A DNA stretch of 64,000 nucleotides from the NCBI RefSeq assembly GCF_002157465.1, contig NZ_NHOC01000001.1, positions 186,001-250,000 of the forward strand, read 5' to 3'. The notes beneath the pieces were generated by a model. That model saw only the letters and a list, made by a program, of their open reading frames with translations, was not told the origin of the DNA and did not search any database. The position numbers were made by a program, and so were the translations under genes. This stretch comes from Butyricicoccus porcorum (GTDB lineage Bacteria; Bacillota; Clostridia; Oscillospirales; Butyricicoccaceae). Shown in pieces: positions 1 through 7,665 of this stretch. Position 1 is the first letter of the stretch. Each line of letters begins with the position of its first letter.

Positions 1-912
1 ATTCTCGATGTTCTGTTTGTCACTACATTTGATATGGGCATTGCAGGTGTCGGCTGGGCAACCCTGATCGCACAGGGTCTGTCCTCCATTCTGGCAATCC
101 TCACACTGGTGCGCCGCCTGTCCCGCATCAAGACCGAGCGCAAGCCGGCGCGCTTTGACACGCATCTGCTGCGCCGCATGAGTCTGATTGCCATTCCGTC
201 CATCTGCCAGCAGTCGTTTGTCTCAATCGGCGTATTTTTTGTACAGGGCCTCGTCAATTCGCTCGGGCCGTTTACCGTCGCAGGCTTTTCTGCCGCGCTC
301 AAGGTCAGCACCTTTGCGCTGATGGTGATGAACTCGCTGCCGAATGCACTGTCCAGCTATGCGGCACAGAACATCGGCGCACAGGATATCCCGCGCGTGC
401 GTCAGGGTATCCGCGCCTGCGTCCTCATGTCTGAGATCATTATTTGCAGTATCATCGCGCTGTTCTTCTTCGCCGGAGATCAGATTCTCGGTCTGTTTAT
501 GGGCAGCGATGCCAACGGCTCCGTCATCAACATCGGCGTACAATATCTGCTGATTGTCGCACCGTTCTATCCGCTGGTCGGCGTCAAAAACTGCTGTGAC
601 AGCGTCCTGCGCGGCGGCGGTGCCATGGGGCCGTTTATGGTCACCACGCTGGCTGACCTCGTACTGCGCGTCGTACTCGCCTATGCACTGATGCCGATCT
701 GCGGCTTCGCTGGCATCTGTTATGCCTATCCGCTCGGCTGGATCATCGGCACTTCTATTTCCATTATCTTTTACATTTCCAACATCTGGATTCCGAAATA
801 TATGCGTCAGGCCAAACAGCAGGGCTTTGTCCTCCATCCGATCTGCCGTGCGGAGGAGGAACAGAAGCAGCAGACACATCGTCTGCATCTGCCCTTCGCA
901 GTCCGGCACTGA
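1..912 (+). CDS. MATE family efflux transporter (5' partial)
   Basis: The reading frame is open from the first base of the window, so this is the C-terminal 303 residues of a larger protein; a full MATE transporter is about 450 residues. It would export drugs or metabolites across the membrane using an H+ or Na+ gradient. About six to seven hydrophobic segments are visible. The opening residues match the usual MATE segment in which Asp-Met-Gly precedes an Ala/Gly-rich helix. The repeated phrases about a loop with AlaAlaGlnAsnIleGly and about ProPheTyrProLeu followed by a Leu-Arg-Gly-Gly-Gly turn are typical of the second MATE half. The tail is charged and Gln-rich. Family is recognised with good confidence; substrate cannot be told. 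Confidence 0.9.
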   Translation: MLDVLFVTTFDMGIAGVGWATLIAQGLSSILAILTLVRRLSRIKTERKPARFDTHLLRRMSLIAIPSICQQSFVSIGVFFVQGLVNSLGPFTVAGFSAALKVSTFALMVMNSLPNALSSYAAQNIGAQDIPRVRQGIRACVLMSEIIICSIIALFFFAGDQILGLFMGSDANGSVINIGVQYLLIVAPFYPLVGVKNCCDSVLRGGGAMGPFMVTTLADLVLRVVLAYALMPICGFAGICYAYPLGWIIGTSISIIFYISNIWIPKYMRQAKQQGFVLHPICRAEEEQKQQTHRLHLPFAVRH

Positions 913-922
913 TTTCAAATAT

Positions 923-957
923 AAATCCGCAGGCAATGTGCCTGCGGATTTTTCTGC
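923..957. terminator. Bidirectional Rho-independent terminator
   Basis: A perfect 12-bp stem (923-934 with 940-951) around a 5-nt loop is followed by T residues on both strands. It lies between the convergent MATE gene and the CmpB-like gene and can serve both. Confidence 0.85.
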
Positions 958-975
958 CCCAAAACAGAGAATGCT

Positions 976-1809
976 TCACTTTTTCCAGTTTTTCTTTTCC
1001 AGTTCCGCACGCAGCTGGCGCATCGATTCGGCAAAACGGCGGCTGCTCGCGGACGGATGTGCCTTCAGGATGGCACGGTTAAAGTAACGGTTCTGATGCT
1101 CCAGTCGGCGCATAAATTCCAGGCGCAGCAGTTCTGCGCGCTCCTCCTGTGCCTTCTGACGGCGGCGATTGTCCTCACGGATATCCTCGCCCAGCTCCTC
1201 CAGCCGGTCACGCGCTTCTGCACGGGCCAGCTCAAGCTGAACACGCGCTTCCTCCAGCTGCATGCGCACGCGTTCCATTTCCTCGAGCACATGACGCAGG
1301 TTAAATGCAGCACGGAACGAAACAATGACATCGCTGACAAAGACACAGCTGATGACAATGACCACGATGAGCAAGGCAAGGTGCGGCAGGCGTTCCACCC
1401 AGCGCCCGATCGGCGGATGAATGAAATGGATGAGCAGCAGGGAGAGAAAGCCCCATGCAATCGACGATTGCAGGCAGATATACCCATTGATATTGCCCTT
1501 TTTGCCGGTATAATCCCAGTATCGCATTTTAAACAGCAGTTCCATGACATATCCGGTAATATATTCCAGAAGAGTGGGGAAGACAACGCCGAGTACAAAT
1601 ACGGCAAATGAATTCTCCTTCACCGGCAGACAGACAAGCAGAATGCAGAGCGCACCGGAACCGTAAATCGGCAGCAGCGGCGCGCGCAGGAAGCCACGGT
1701 TGACCCAATGGTGCTCCAGCAGGGAAACATAGGCGGATTCAAAGCACCAGCCAAAAAAGCAGTAGATATAAAACAGCAGCATCCACTGCTCCAATGAATA
1801 GATGTGCAT
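976..1809 (-). CDS. CmpB-like integral membrane protein (putative ABC-transporter type IV family)
   Basis: A 277-residue protein. Residues 1-165 hold about four to five membrane helices with the family signature of Phe-Gly-Trp-Cys-Phe-Glu near the N-terminus, then a Gly-Phe-Leu-Arg-Ala-Pro-Leu-Leu-Pro-Ile-Tyr-Gly loop and a Leu-Glu-Tyr-Ile-Thr-Gly stretch. These match the 'putative ABC-transporter type IV' domain (CmpB). The last 100 residues are a highly charged Glu/Arg-rich coiled coil that would lie in the cytoplasm. Despite the family name no ATPase is adjacent, so transport is not shown. The start follows a strong GGAGG site. A consensus-like promoter lies just upstream, divergent from the dehydrogenase gene. 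Function unknown. Confidence 0.8.
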   Translation of the reverse strand: MHIYSLEQWMLLFYIYCFFGWCFESAYVSLLEHHWVNRGFLRAPLLPIYGSGALCILLVCLPVKENSFAVFVLGVVFPTLLEYITGYVMELLFKMRYWDYTGKKGNINGYICLQSSIAWGFLSLLLIHFIHPPIGRWVERLPHLALLIVVIVISCVFVSDVIVSFRAAFNLRHVLEEMERVRMQLEEARVQLELARAEARDRLEELGEDIREDNRRRQKAQEERAELLRLEFMRRLEHQNRYFNRAILKAHPSASSRRFAESMRQLRAELEKKNWKK

Positions 1810-1833
1810 ATCACACCTCCTTTATATTGACAC

Positions 1834-1862
1834 AGTATAGCGGATTTTGTCGAATGATGCAA
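1834..1862 (-). promoter_or_regulatory. SigA-type promoter of the CmpB-like gene
   Basis: On the minus strand TTGCAT (1862-1857) and TATACT (1839-1834) are separated by exactly 17 nt, about 25 nt upstream of the start codon at 1809. Confidence 0.75.
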
Positions 1863-1878
1863 CAACTGCCGGGAAATA

Positions 1879-1887
1879 TGCTATACT
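1879..1887 (+). promoter_or_regulatory. Extended -10 promoter of the SDR gene
   Basis: TGC-TATACT forms an extended -10 element 45 nt before the dehydrogenase start. No good -35 box is seen, which is usual for extended -10 promoters. Confidence 0.6.
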
Positions 1888-1931
1888 AAAAGATAAGATA
1901 TATTTCGATGTATGCATAGGAGGAATTTGCT

Positions 1932-2684
1932 ATGAAAACTGCACTGGTTACCGGTGCATCGTCCGGAATCGGGCGTGAAATTGCCCGTGAGCTGAGCCGC
2001 CGCGGCTGGCGGCTGCTGCTGGTTGCGCGCCGCCGCGACCGCCTGGAAGAGCTTGCAAAACAGCTGGGCACGCCCTGCCGCCTGTATGTCTGTGATATTT
2101 CCCGCGAAGAAAACTGTTACTGGCTGCATGAACGCGCCAAGGAGCAGGACGTCACGCTGCTGGTGAACGGCGCAGGCTTCGGCTTATATGGCAAATTCGC
2201 GGAGACAGATCTCGACCGGGAACTGGAAATGATCGACGTCAACATCAAGGCGGTGCATATCCTGACCAAGCTGTTCCTGCGCGATTTCATGCAGAAAAAC
2301 GAAGGCCGTATCCTGAACATCGCATCCTCTGCCGGATTCCTGCCCGGCCCGCTGCTGTCCACATACTATGCGACCAAGAATTATGTGGTACGCCTGAGCG
2401 AGGCAATTTATGAAGAGCTGCGCGAAGCGGGCAGCCCGGTCACCATCAGCTGCCTGTGTCCCGGCCCGGTAGAGACCGAGTTCAATCAGGTTGCAGGGGC
2501 AAACAGTGCCGCAAAGGGCATCTCCTGCGAACAGGTGGCAAAGCAGGCGGTCGAGCAGACGCTCACCGGAAAGCTGCTGATTTTCCCCGGCAAAATGGTT
2601 CGTCTGGGCGCCGCCGCATCACGCCTTGTCCCGGACAAGCCACTCCTGCGCATTGTGCGCAGCTTTCAGGAGAAAAAGGGGTGA
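1932..2684 (+). CDS. SDR family NAD(P)-dependent oxidoreductase
   Basis: A 250-residue classical short-chain dehydrogenase/reductase. The Rossmann glycine motif TGASSGIG is at residues 7-14, followed by an Arg-rich stretch (33-38) that suggests NADP preference. The Asn-Gly-Ala-Gly element follows strand 4. The catalytic Ser pair, then Tyr-Tyr-Ala-Thr-Lys (YxxxK), are in place near residue 140-156, and CPGPVETEF follows. The enzyme would oxidise or reduce an alcohol/carbonyl substrate that cannot be deduced. A good AGGAGG site precedes the ATG. The gene is monocistronic: divergent from the CmpB-like gene and followed by a strong hairpin. Confidence 0.9.
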   Translation: MKTALVTGASSGIGREIARELSRRGWRLLLVARRRDRLEELAKQLGTPCRLYVCDISREENCYWLHERAKEQDVTLLVNGAGFGLYGKFAETDLDRELEMIDVNIKAVHILTKLFLRDFMQKNEGRILNIASSAGFLPGPLLSTYYATKNYVVRLSEAIYEELREAGSPVTISCLCPGPVETEFNQVAGANSAAKGISCEQVAKQAVEQTLTGKLLIFPGKMVRLGAAASRLVPDKPLLRIVRSFQEKKG

Positions 2685-2762
2685 TTCCCGCCCCCTGAAA
2701 AACAAATAGAGATGCGCCCATGAAAAGAGCTCCCTTCCAATGGCAGGTACTCATAAAACAGC

Positions 2763-2803
2763 AAATCCTCCATATGAACGCAATCATACGGAGGATTTTG
2801 TTA
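2763..2803 (+). terminator. Hairpin terminator after the SDR gene
   Basis: AAATCCTCC-A-TATG (2763-2776) pairs with CATA-C-GGAGGATTT (2785-2798): 13 bp with one mismatch, then a short T-rich tail. Its 3' arm carries GGAGG, so it could also hide a ribosome site, but no ORF follows. Confidence 0.6.
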
Positions 2804-2830
2804 TGCTTGGTTTGAAAATTTGCCGGCGGT

Positions 2831-3037
2831 AACCCCTCAAGGGCGATATCCGCTTTAGCGGTGCAACGGGGTGCAGCCACCCAGGCAGAAGCTCGTGATA
2901 CAACATTTCTGGTCTGTCAATTTTCTTCCGCTGACAGAGAATTCCGCTCCGCAGAATGCACGATACTTCCGACAGGAGCGTATGGAAAAGCGCCCTTCGG
3001 GCTTGTGCAGCAAAGCTGCTACGCCCCCTTTGGAGGG
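2831..3037. repeat. Palindromic intergenic repeat pair (MITE-like remnant)
   Basis: The 411-base gap 2685-3095 holds no convincing gene. Two related segments face each other: 2831-2871, and 2999-3037 read on the minus strand. Both follow the pattern CCCTC-AAGGG-CG, a CCGCTTTAGCGG-type (or CAGCTTTGCTG-type) mini-hairpin, then GCA-AC/AG-GGG/CCC. They bracket about 125 bp of ordinary-looking sequence. The arrangement resembles a non-autonomous element with terminal inverted repeats. A 70-codon ORF running through it (2861-3073) is read as repeat-derived, not a gene. No transposase is present. Confidence 0.5.
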
Positions 3038-3095
3038 CAATCGTTATTTGCAGGAAATCCCCATGATTCGTGATAAGTCCGGACCATGTCAGGCA

Positions 3096-3509
3096 TTATC
3101 GCTGGTTTCCAAAATTACACAGCTGCATTGCCACGCCGTCTGACATGATTTGGAAACCAAACCGCTCATAAAATGCGGCATTTTTGCTTTCCTCCGGCAT
3201 GATCTCAATGTAGAGATAATCTTTATATTTTTCCTTAACCATTTCCATCATGGCACTGGCGACACCCTGCCCGTGGTAGGCTGGGTCAACCAGAACATAG
3301 TGCATATAAGCAACCAGTTCGCTGTCATCAAGCAGCCTTGCCAGTCCAATGAGCCGATCTCCATCCCAGGCTGTGATAACCGTAGATGAATGCATCAGGG
3401 CCTTATAGAGCCGAGAAGGGTATTGACCAGACACCCATCCCACGGACAGAAACAGCCGTTGAATGGCATCCTGCGTGAATTTCTTTTCCTCTGTATATGT
3501 GATTTTCAT
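3096..3509 (-). CDS. GNAT family N-acetyltransferase
   Basis: A 137-residue GNAT protein. The acetyl-CoA loop is seen as VLVDPAYHGQGVASAMM (about residues 72-88), preceded by the beta-4 strand and followed by the Ala-Ala-Phe-Tyr-Glu-Arg-Phe-Gly-Phe motif that closes the fold. Such enzymes transfer acetyl from acetyl-CoA to small amines or proteins; the substrate is unknown. The start at 3509 is chosen because it forms an ATGA overlap with the stop of the HxlR gene, which signals translational coupling. A longer reading to 3545 would lie inside the upstream gene. The pair likely responds to a common signal sensed by HxlR. Confidence 0.85.
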   Translation of the reverse strand: MKITYTEEKKFTQDAIQRLFLSVGWVSGQYPSRLYKALMHSSTVITAWDGDRLIGLARLLDDSELVAYMHYVLVDPAYHGQGVASAMMEMVKEKYKDYLYIEIMPEESKNAAFYERFGFQIMSDGVAMQLCNFGNQR

Positions 3510-3898
3510 TCCGTCGTTTTCCCCCGGTGATCGCATTTCTGACACTGCACCATAGTCGTGCCGGTATCTTCTTTATAAAAGAGTCCTGCCCACTGGCAGA
3601 TGCTCTGCAAAATCGGAACCACAGACTGCCCCTTTTCTGAGAGGGAGTATTCCACCCTGGGAGGAATCTCATCGTAGGACTTCCTCAGAACGATCCCGTT
3701 GGCAATCAACCCCTTCAGCGTGGAAGCCAGCACTGCATCCGTAATATTTCCCATTTCCTTCCGCAGCTCGCTGTAGCGCAGTGTCCCCAAAGTTGCCAGC
3801 ACGCAGATGATTCGGGAGTTCCACTTTCCGCCAAACAGCTCCATGCCATATTCCAGAGGACAGCGGATGTCTTTGTCCCGTTTTCTTTGATACGCCAT
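3506..3898 (-). CDS. HxlR family winged-helix transcriptional regulator
   Basis: A 130-residue MarR-like winged-helix protein with the HxlR pattern: CPLEYGMELFGGKW near the N-terminus, a helix-turn-helix around LRYSELRKEMGNITD, and the wing around VEYSLSEKG (about 85-93). Cys13 lies at the position where redox-sensing HxlR proteins such as YodB carry their reactive cysteine, so thiol or quinone sensing is possible but inferred. It overlaps the GNAT gene by 4 bp. A clear promoter and a 6-8-6 inverted repeat lie directly upstream, which suggests autoregulation. Confidence 0.9.
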   Translation of the reverse strand: MAYQRKRDKDIRCPLEYGMELFGGKWNSRIICVLATLGTLRYSELRKEMGNITDAVLASTLKGLIANGIVLRKSYDEIPPRVEYSLSEKGQSVVPILQSICQWAGLFYKEDTGTTMVQCQKCDHRGKTTE

Positions 3899-3933
3899 GC
3901 ATCTTTCGCCCTTTCTTGATGGAATTCCGTATC

Positions 3934-3962
3934 ATTTTACCGTAAAAACTACGCAGCCGCAA
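3934..3962 (-). promoter_or_regulatory. Promoter of the HxlR-GNAT operon
   Basis: Minus-strand TTGCGG (3962-3957), 17-nt spacer, TAAAAT (3939-3934). The -10 lies 36 nt before the HxlR start codon. Confidence 0.65.
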
Positions 3963-3964
3963 GT

Positions 3965-3984
3965 TACTATGGAATTTAATAGTA
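3965..3984. promoter_or_regulatory. Predicted HxlR operator
   Basis: A perfect inverted repeat TACTAT-N8-ATAGTA sits against the -35 box of the HxlR gene. The layout resembles known sites of the YodB/CatR branch of HxlR regulators (TACTAT-type half sites). Confidence 0.6.
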
Positions 3985-3989
3985 GTGAT

Positions 3990-4184
3990 GTTCCAAAGGC
4001 GTTTCCCAGAGGGAGCCTGCCTGTGGCAAAGCGATACGCATTTCCCACAACCGCTACACTTGGTAGGATCCACGGTACGGACCCATCCCGACAGCATATA
4101 GATTGCCCGAACGGGACAGACTGCAATACAGGCGCCGCAGCCAATATATTTTGTGAAATGTATTGGAGCTTTCGGGTATTTTTT
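3990..4184 (-). pseudogene. Remnant of a 2[4Fe-4S] ferredoxin-type gene
   Basis: The minus-strand frame encodes two iron-sulfur cluster motifs in succession: CGACIAVCP, then CSGCGKCVSLCH about 27 residues later. A TGA stop (4187-4185) closes the frame 12 residues before the first cysteine, and there is no start codon between it and the motif. Downstream the frame loses all likeness to ferredoxins and runs into the HxlR gene. The second motif ends Cys-His where ferredoxins have Cys-Pro. The piece looks like the C-terminal ferredoxin domain left over from a larger or deleted gene, standing between the flavoprotein and HxlR genes. Confidence 0.55.
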
Positions 4185-4205
4185 TCAGTTTGATTGAGGC
4201 CCCCT

Positions 4206-4244
4206 AAAAATGCAGTCGCGGATGCGGTGATTCCCGCATCCGCG
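4206..4244 (-). terminator. Terminator of the PNPOx-like gene
   Basis: Perfect 11-bp GC-rich stem (4217-4227 with 4234-4244), 6-nt loop; on the minus strand it is followed within 7 nt by a run of five T residues. Confidence 0.75.
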
Positions 4245-4253
4245 GCAAAAGGC

Positions 4254-4649
4254 TCACAGGACTTTCTTGTTATCTGCGCCGGGAGTGGTGACGATTACCT
4301 TTTCGGGGGTGATGATTAGTGCACCCTTGGCAGTGGCAGCGCCGTTGAACATCTGCTCCACCATAGTCTTGAAAGTTTCCACGACCTCGCCTTCGGTGAC
4401 ATACCGGGCAGTGCCCTTGATCTGATATCCCTCCAGATTCTGGGCATCGTAGACGGAAATAGCAATCCTTCCGCCGTTTGCCTCAAGATTTTTCAGAGTA
4501 GTCTCTAAAAACACATCGCCCACTACCAGCTTGCCGTCATCGGTCACATCCTTGAAAGCAACGGGCACCACGTTGGGTTCTCCATTGGCGCAGGTAGCCA
4601 GATCCCACATGCCGGACTTCAGCAGCTTTACAACATGAACATTCAGCAT
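4254..4649 (-). CDS. Pyridoxamine 5'-phosphate oxidase-like flavin-binding protein
   Basis: A 131-residue split-barrel flavoprotein. The conserved opening WDLATCANGEPNVVPVAF is present near residue 14, followed by the GDVFLETTLKNLEANGG segment that binds FMN phosphate, and a second barrel half around YQIKGTARYV. Members of this family bind FMN or F420-like cofactors; few have known substrates and true PNPOx activity is not implied. The frame is open up to 4721, but the promoter lies at 4693-4721, so the long starts cannot be used. Met at 4649 fits family length; Met at 4664 is an alternative. Neighbours HxlR and the ferredoxin remnant suggest a small redox cluster. Confidence 0.8.
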   Translation of the reverse strand: MLNVHVVKLLKSGMWDLATCANGEPNVVPVAFKDVTDDGKLVVGDVFLETTLKNLEANGGRIAISVYDAQNLEGYQIKGTARYVTEGEVVETFKTMVEQMFNGAATAKGALIITPEKVIVTTPGADNKKVL

Positions 4650-4692
4650 TGACAATTCATCCATAACAGTATTTGCTTGCTTCAGCATACTC

Positions 4693-4721
4693 ATTATAGG
4701 GAATTGACTCATAGCGGACAA
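4693..4721 (-). promoter_or_regulatory. Promoter of the PNPOx-like gene
   Basis: Minus-strand TTGTCC (4721-4716), 17-nt spacer, TATAAT (4698-4693). The transcript would start near 4686, which rules out the upstream in-frame ATG codons. Confidence 0.75.
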
Positions 4722-4830
4722 GATATTAGCAAGTTTATGAGTTACTTATTCATTCCATAGTAAGGGACAAACAGCAAAAATACCTGGCGATCTCATTGCA
4801 CAGCCGTCAATGGAGAGGAGCTTTGCTGCG

Positions 4831-5241
4831 TTAGTCGGCTTTTTTGAACACAAAGAACCGCTGTCCAATGTAGTTGAGCGCCACAAAGAAGCACATGCCT
4901 GCCAGCATGGCGACATTTTCCTGTATGCTCTGTGTCGCGCCGGACAGCACCCAGCGCACCAGCGGTCTGGCAACGCCATAGGCACACAGATAACAGACCG
5001 TGATATTCGCGGCAAACCGTGCAATTTCCTTCAAATGGCTGCCCTGGCTGCGGAACGTAACTGTCCGATTGAGGAAATAGCTCAGGATGCTGCCAAAAAA
5101 GTAATTGGACGCGGAGGAAATCCAGTAGCTCAGGTGAAGGACATTGTAAAAGACAAACATAATCGCAGTTCCAAACAGCGTGTTGACAATGCCCACCAGA
5201 ATGAATTTCCAGAATGTTTTATCAAAAAATTTCTGAAGCAT
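4831..5241 (-). CDS. GtrA family membrane protein
   Basis: A 136-residue protein with four membrane helices and the GtrA hallmarks: FILVGIVNTLFG at the start, NYFFGSILSYFLNRTVTF in the middle, and NYIGQRFFVFK at the end. GtrA proteins are thought to help move or present lipid-linked sugars made by a partner GT2 enzyme, used for glycosylating cell-surface polymers. The gene follows directly after the GT2 gene. Start at 5241 has an AGGAG site at 7 nt; the ATG at 5259, which overlaps the GT2 stop, is an alternative with GGAGG at a longer distance. Confidence 0.9.
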   Translation of the reverse strand: MLQKFFDKTFWKFILVGIVNTLFGTAIMFVFYNVLHLSYWISSASNYFFGSILSYFLNRTVTFRSQGSHLKEIARFAANITVCYLCAYGVARPLVRWVLSGATQSIQENVAMLAGMCFFVALNYIGQRFFVFKKAD

Positions 5242-5255
5242 GGCGGTCTCCTGTC

Positions 5256-6191
5256 TCATGACTCGGGATCCTCCCCGCAGGTGTCCGCAATGATATACCG
5301 CGGCCTGCCCTTGATTTCGTCATAAATGCGGGCAATATAATAGCCGATGATGCCGAGGCTTATCATGATAATGCTGCTGGAAAACAGCTGGATCAGGATC
5401 ACCGTCGTGAAGCCCTCGAGGGCCTGTCCCATAAATTTCTGTACCAGTGCAATACCGCCGAGCACGACGGAGATCACCAGCATCACAACGCCCAGCGCAG
5501 TAATCAGCTGCATCGGCGCGGTGGAAAAGGAGGAAATATTGCTCACCGCATATTTGACCAGCGCTTTGGTCGACCATTTGGATTCCCCCGCCTCACGCTC
5601 CTGTACATCGAATGAAATACTCGTGGTTTTGAAGCCGATCCATGACGACAGCGCGCGGAAAAACGCATTGCGTTCCTGCATATTGATGAGCACATTGACC
5701 GCCTTGCGGTCGAGCAGCTTGAAATCGGATGCGCTCGACATATCGAACCCGGTCGCCCGGCTGATGAGCGCATAAAACCACTTTGCTGCCCAGGCATGTG
5801 CCGCACTTTCCGTGCCGCGGCTGCTCTTCTGACCCTCGACGACCTCATAGCCCTGCTGCCACAGCGCATACATCTCGAGTATTTTCTCCGGCGGATGCTG
5901 CAAATCACAGTCGATGACAACACAACAATCGCCGCGTGCCTGTGCCAGTCCCGCCATAATGGCCGCTTCCTTGCCGAAATTGCGCGAAAAATGTACGCCG
6001 CGCACATGGCTGCCGTGCTGTGCCGCCTCGGAAAGCCTGCGCCATGTGCTGTCGGACGAGCCATCGTCCACAAAAATCAGCTCATACGGAATGTCCGCGC
6101 CCTGCAACACAGAGCCGATGACAGCTGCGGCTTTTTCTATCATCTGTTCTTCATTGTACGCAGGGATAACGACAGACAGCAATCCTTGCAC
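5256..6191 (-). CDS. Glycosyltransferase family 2, polyprenyl-phosphate sugar transferase type
   Basis: A 311-residue GT2 enzyme of the DPM1/GtrB class that would move a sugar from a nucleotide donor to undecaprenyl phosphate on the cytoplasmic face. Visible are SVVIPAYNEE at the N-terminus, the FVDDGSSD donor-binding motif, the catalytic DCDLQHPP (DxD-type) and SDFKLLDR. Two C-terminal membrane helices (about 230-300) anchor it. The GTG at 6191 is preferred because GGAGG lies 8 nt before it and the next residues begin the GT2 fold; an upstream ATG at 6290 would add 33 residues without homology. It pairs with GtrA as a two-gene unit. Confidence 0.9.
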   Translation of the reverse strand: MQGLLSVVIPAYNEEQMIEKAAAVIGSVLQGADIPYELIFVDDGSSDSTWRRLSEAAQHGSHVRGVHFSRNFGKEAAIMAGLAQARGDCCVVIDCDLQHPPEKILEMYALWQQGYEVVEGQKSSRGTESAAHAWAAKWFYALISRATGFDMSSASDFKLLDRKAVNVLINMQERNAFFRALSSWIGFKTTSISFDVQEREAGESKWSTKALVKYAVSNISSFSTAPMQLITALGVVMLVISVVLGGIALVQKFMGQALEGFTTVILIQLFSSSIIMISLGIIGYYIARIYDEIKGRPRYIIADTCGEDPES

Positions 6192-6333
6192 CGTTTCAGC
6201 CTCCTCCACAGTCCTGCACTGCCGCAGGACTTTTTTTCGTCTTTTCGATGGATTTCGGGCATGTTCGCCCCATATCCAGTAGAGTACCACAAATCCCCCG
6301 TTTTTTCCACACCCTGTACATCAAACCGTCGCG

Positions 6334-6364
6334 AAAAAGGCATGACCACAGGGTCATGCCTTTT
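6334..6364. terminator. Bidirectional terminator at the end of the pan operon
   Basis: Perfect 9-bp stem (6339-6347 with 6352-6360), 4-nt loop, T runs on both strands. It ends the minus-strand pan operon 17 nt after panD. Confidence 0.85.
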
Positions 6365-6381
6365 GCAACTGTATCAAAGCC

Positions 6382-6780
6382 TTACAGCCGTTCGTCGTCG
6401 TACAGGGCGCCGGCTTTTTCGTAATGCGTGACGCGGGAAATGCCGTTGTTGTCATCGACAAAGACAACCTTCGGCTTGTGCGTCTTCGCTTCCTCCGGTG
6501 TTACATCCGCATATGCCATGAGGATGATGCGGTCGCCTTCGGAGACACAGCGCGCTGCCGCGCCGTTCAGGCAGATCATGCCGCTGCCCGGCTCGCCTGC
6601 GATGGTATAAGTTTCAAAGCGGCTGCCGTTGTTGACATCTACAATCTGTACCTTTTCGTACTCGTAAATGCCGGCTGCATCCAGCAGCTCGCTGTCAACC
6701 GTGATGGAGCCGACATAGTTCAGCTCCGCCTGCTTGACAACCGCGCGGTGAATTTTGCTTTTGAGCATCTGGATAGTCAT
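6382..6780 (-). CDS. panD: Aspartate 1-decarboxylase
   Basis: 132 residues. It decarboxylates L-aspartate to beta-alanine for pantothenate synthesis. The proenzyme cleaves itself between Gly24 and Ser25 to create the pyruvoyl group; with the start at 6780 these residues fall exactly at 24 and 25 (YVGSITVD). Lys9 and the downstream NG(A)AAR segment around residues 72-76 are as expected. A GGAGG site precedes this ATG, whereas the longer reading to 6822 would enter panC. It is the last gene of the pan operon, 16 nt after panC, and is followed by a strong terminator. Confidence 0.97.
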   Translation of the reverse strand: MTIQMLKSKIHRAVVKQAELNYVGSITVDSELLDAAGIYEYEKVQIVDVNNGSRFETYTIAGEPGSGMICLNGAAARCVSEGDRIILMAYADVTPEEAKTHKPKVVFVDDNNGISRVTHYEKAGALYDDERL

Positions 6781-6796
6781 GTACGTCCTCCGTAAA

Positions 6797-7642
6797 TCAG
6801 CGTTCAATAATGAAATTATCAATCAGGCGGGTCTTGCCGATATAGACTGCGACCGCAGCGAGAATCGAGCCTTCGGTGCTGTCTACCGGCTCGAGGTTGT
6901 TCCAGTCGACAATTTCGACATAATCGATGCGGCTCATCGGCTCTGCTTCGATTTCCTCTGTAATAATCTGGCGCACCTTTGCCGCGTCGGTTTCCCCTGC
7001 TTCAATGGCTGCTCTGCCCTTATTCAGGCCGCGGGACAGGCACAGTGCCGCCTGGCGCTCTTCCGCGCTCAGGTACGTGTTGCGGGAGCTCTTTGCCAGA
7101 CCGTCTTCCTCACGGATGATCGGGCAGCCGACAATCTCGAGCGGCATGTTCAGGTCACGCACCATGCGGCGGATGACAGCCAGCTGCTGGGCATCCTTCT
7201 GACCGAAGTACGCGCGATCCGGCTGGACAATATGGAACAGCTTGCTGACAACGGTGCACACGCCGCGGAAATGAATCGGGCGGGTTTTGCCGCACAGTCC
7301 CTTGGTCAGATGATCCATGTCAACATAGGTGCAGAAATCCGGTGCATACATTTCCTCTGCTTCCGGATGGAAGATCAGATCGGCGCCGGTCGATTCACAC
7401 AATGCTGCGTCGCGGTCAATGTCGCGCGGATAGGTTGCCAGGTCTTCCGTCGGGCCGAACTGAATCGGATTGACAAAATCAGAGACAACCGTGCGGTCAT
7501 TCTCTGCGACCGAGCGCGCAATCAGGCTCTGATGACCTTCATGCAGATAGCCCATGGTCGGTACCAGTCCGACCGTCAGACCCTGTGCACGCCATGCCTT
7601 GACCTGTGCGCGCACTTCTTCTATGGTTTTTACGATAGTCAT
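6797..7642 (-). CDS. panC: Pantothenate synthetase (pantoate--beta-alanine ligase)
   Basis: 281 residues, normal for PanC. It joins pantoate and beta-alanine with ATP via a pantoyl adenylate. The nucleotidyltransferase signature is seen as [14 protein letters not shown] (HxGH type) near residue 28-41, with the downstream [10 protein letters not shown] and the KSSRN (KMSKS-like) motif near residue 180. It stands between panB (23-nt gap) and panD. Its beta-alanine substrate is made by the PanD encoded just downstream. Confidence 0.97.
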   Translation of the reverse strand: MTIVKTIEEVRAQVKAWRAQGLTVGLVPTMGYLHEGHQSLIARSVAENDRTVVSDFVNPIQFGPTEDLATYPRDIDRDAALCESTGADLIFHPEAEEMYAPDFCTYVDMDHLTKGLCGKTRPIHFRGVCTVVSKLFHIVQPDRAYFGQKDAQQLAVIRRMVRDLNMPLEIVGCPIIREEDGLAKSSRNTYLSAEERQAALCLSRGLNKGRAAIEAGETDAAKVRQIITEEIEAEPMSRIDYVEIVDWNNLEPVDSTEGSILAAVAVYIGKTRLIDNFIIER

Positions 7643-7665
7643 TTGTATTCGCTCCCCTTTTGCTC

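Noticed and set aside
2861-3073. 70-codon ORF in the repeat element
   Set aside because: Falls in the palindromic repeat. It has no ribosome site, and its composition follows the repeat.
3669-4097. 142-codon ferredoxin-like ORF
   Set aside because: Only the first 36 codons resemble a ferredoxin. The rest is a shadow of the HxlR gene, so it is annotated as a remnant.
4254-4721. 155-residue reading of the PNPOx-like protein
   Set aside because: The promoter -35 and -10 boxes overlap the first codons, so the long form could not be translated from that transcript.
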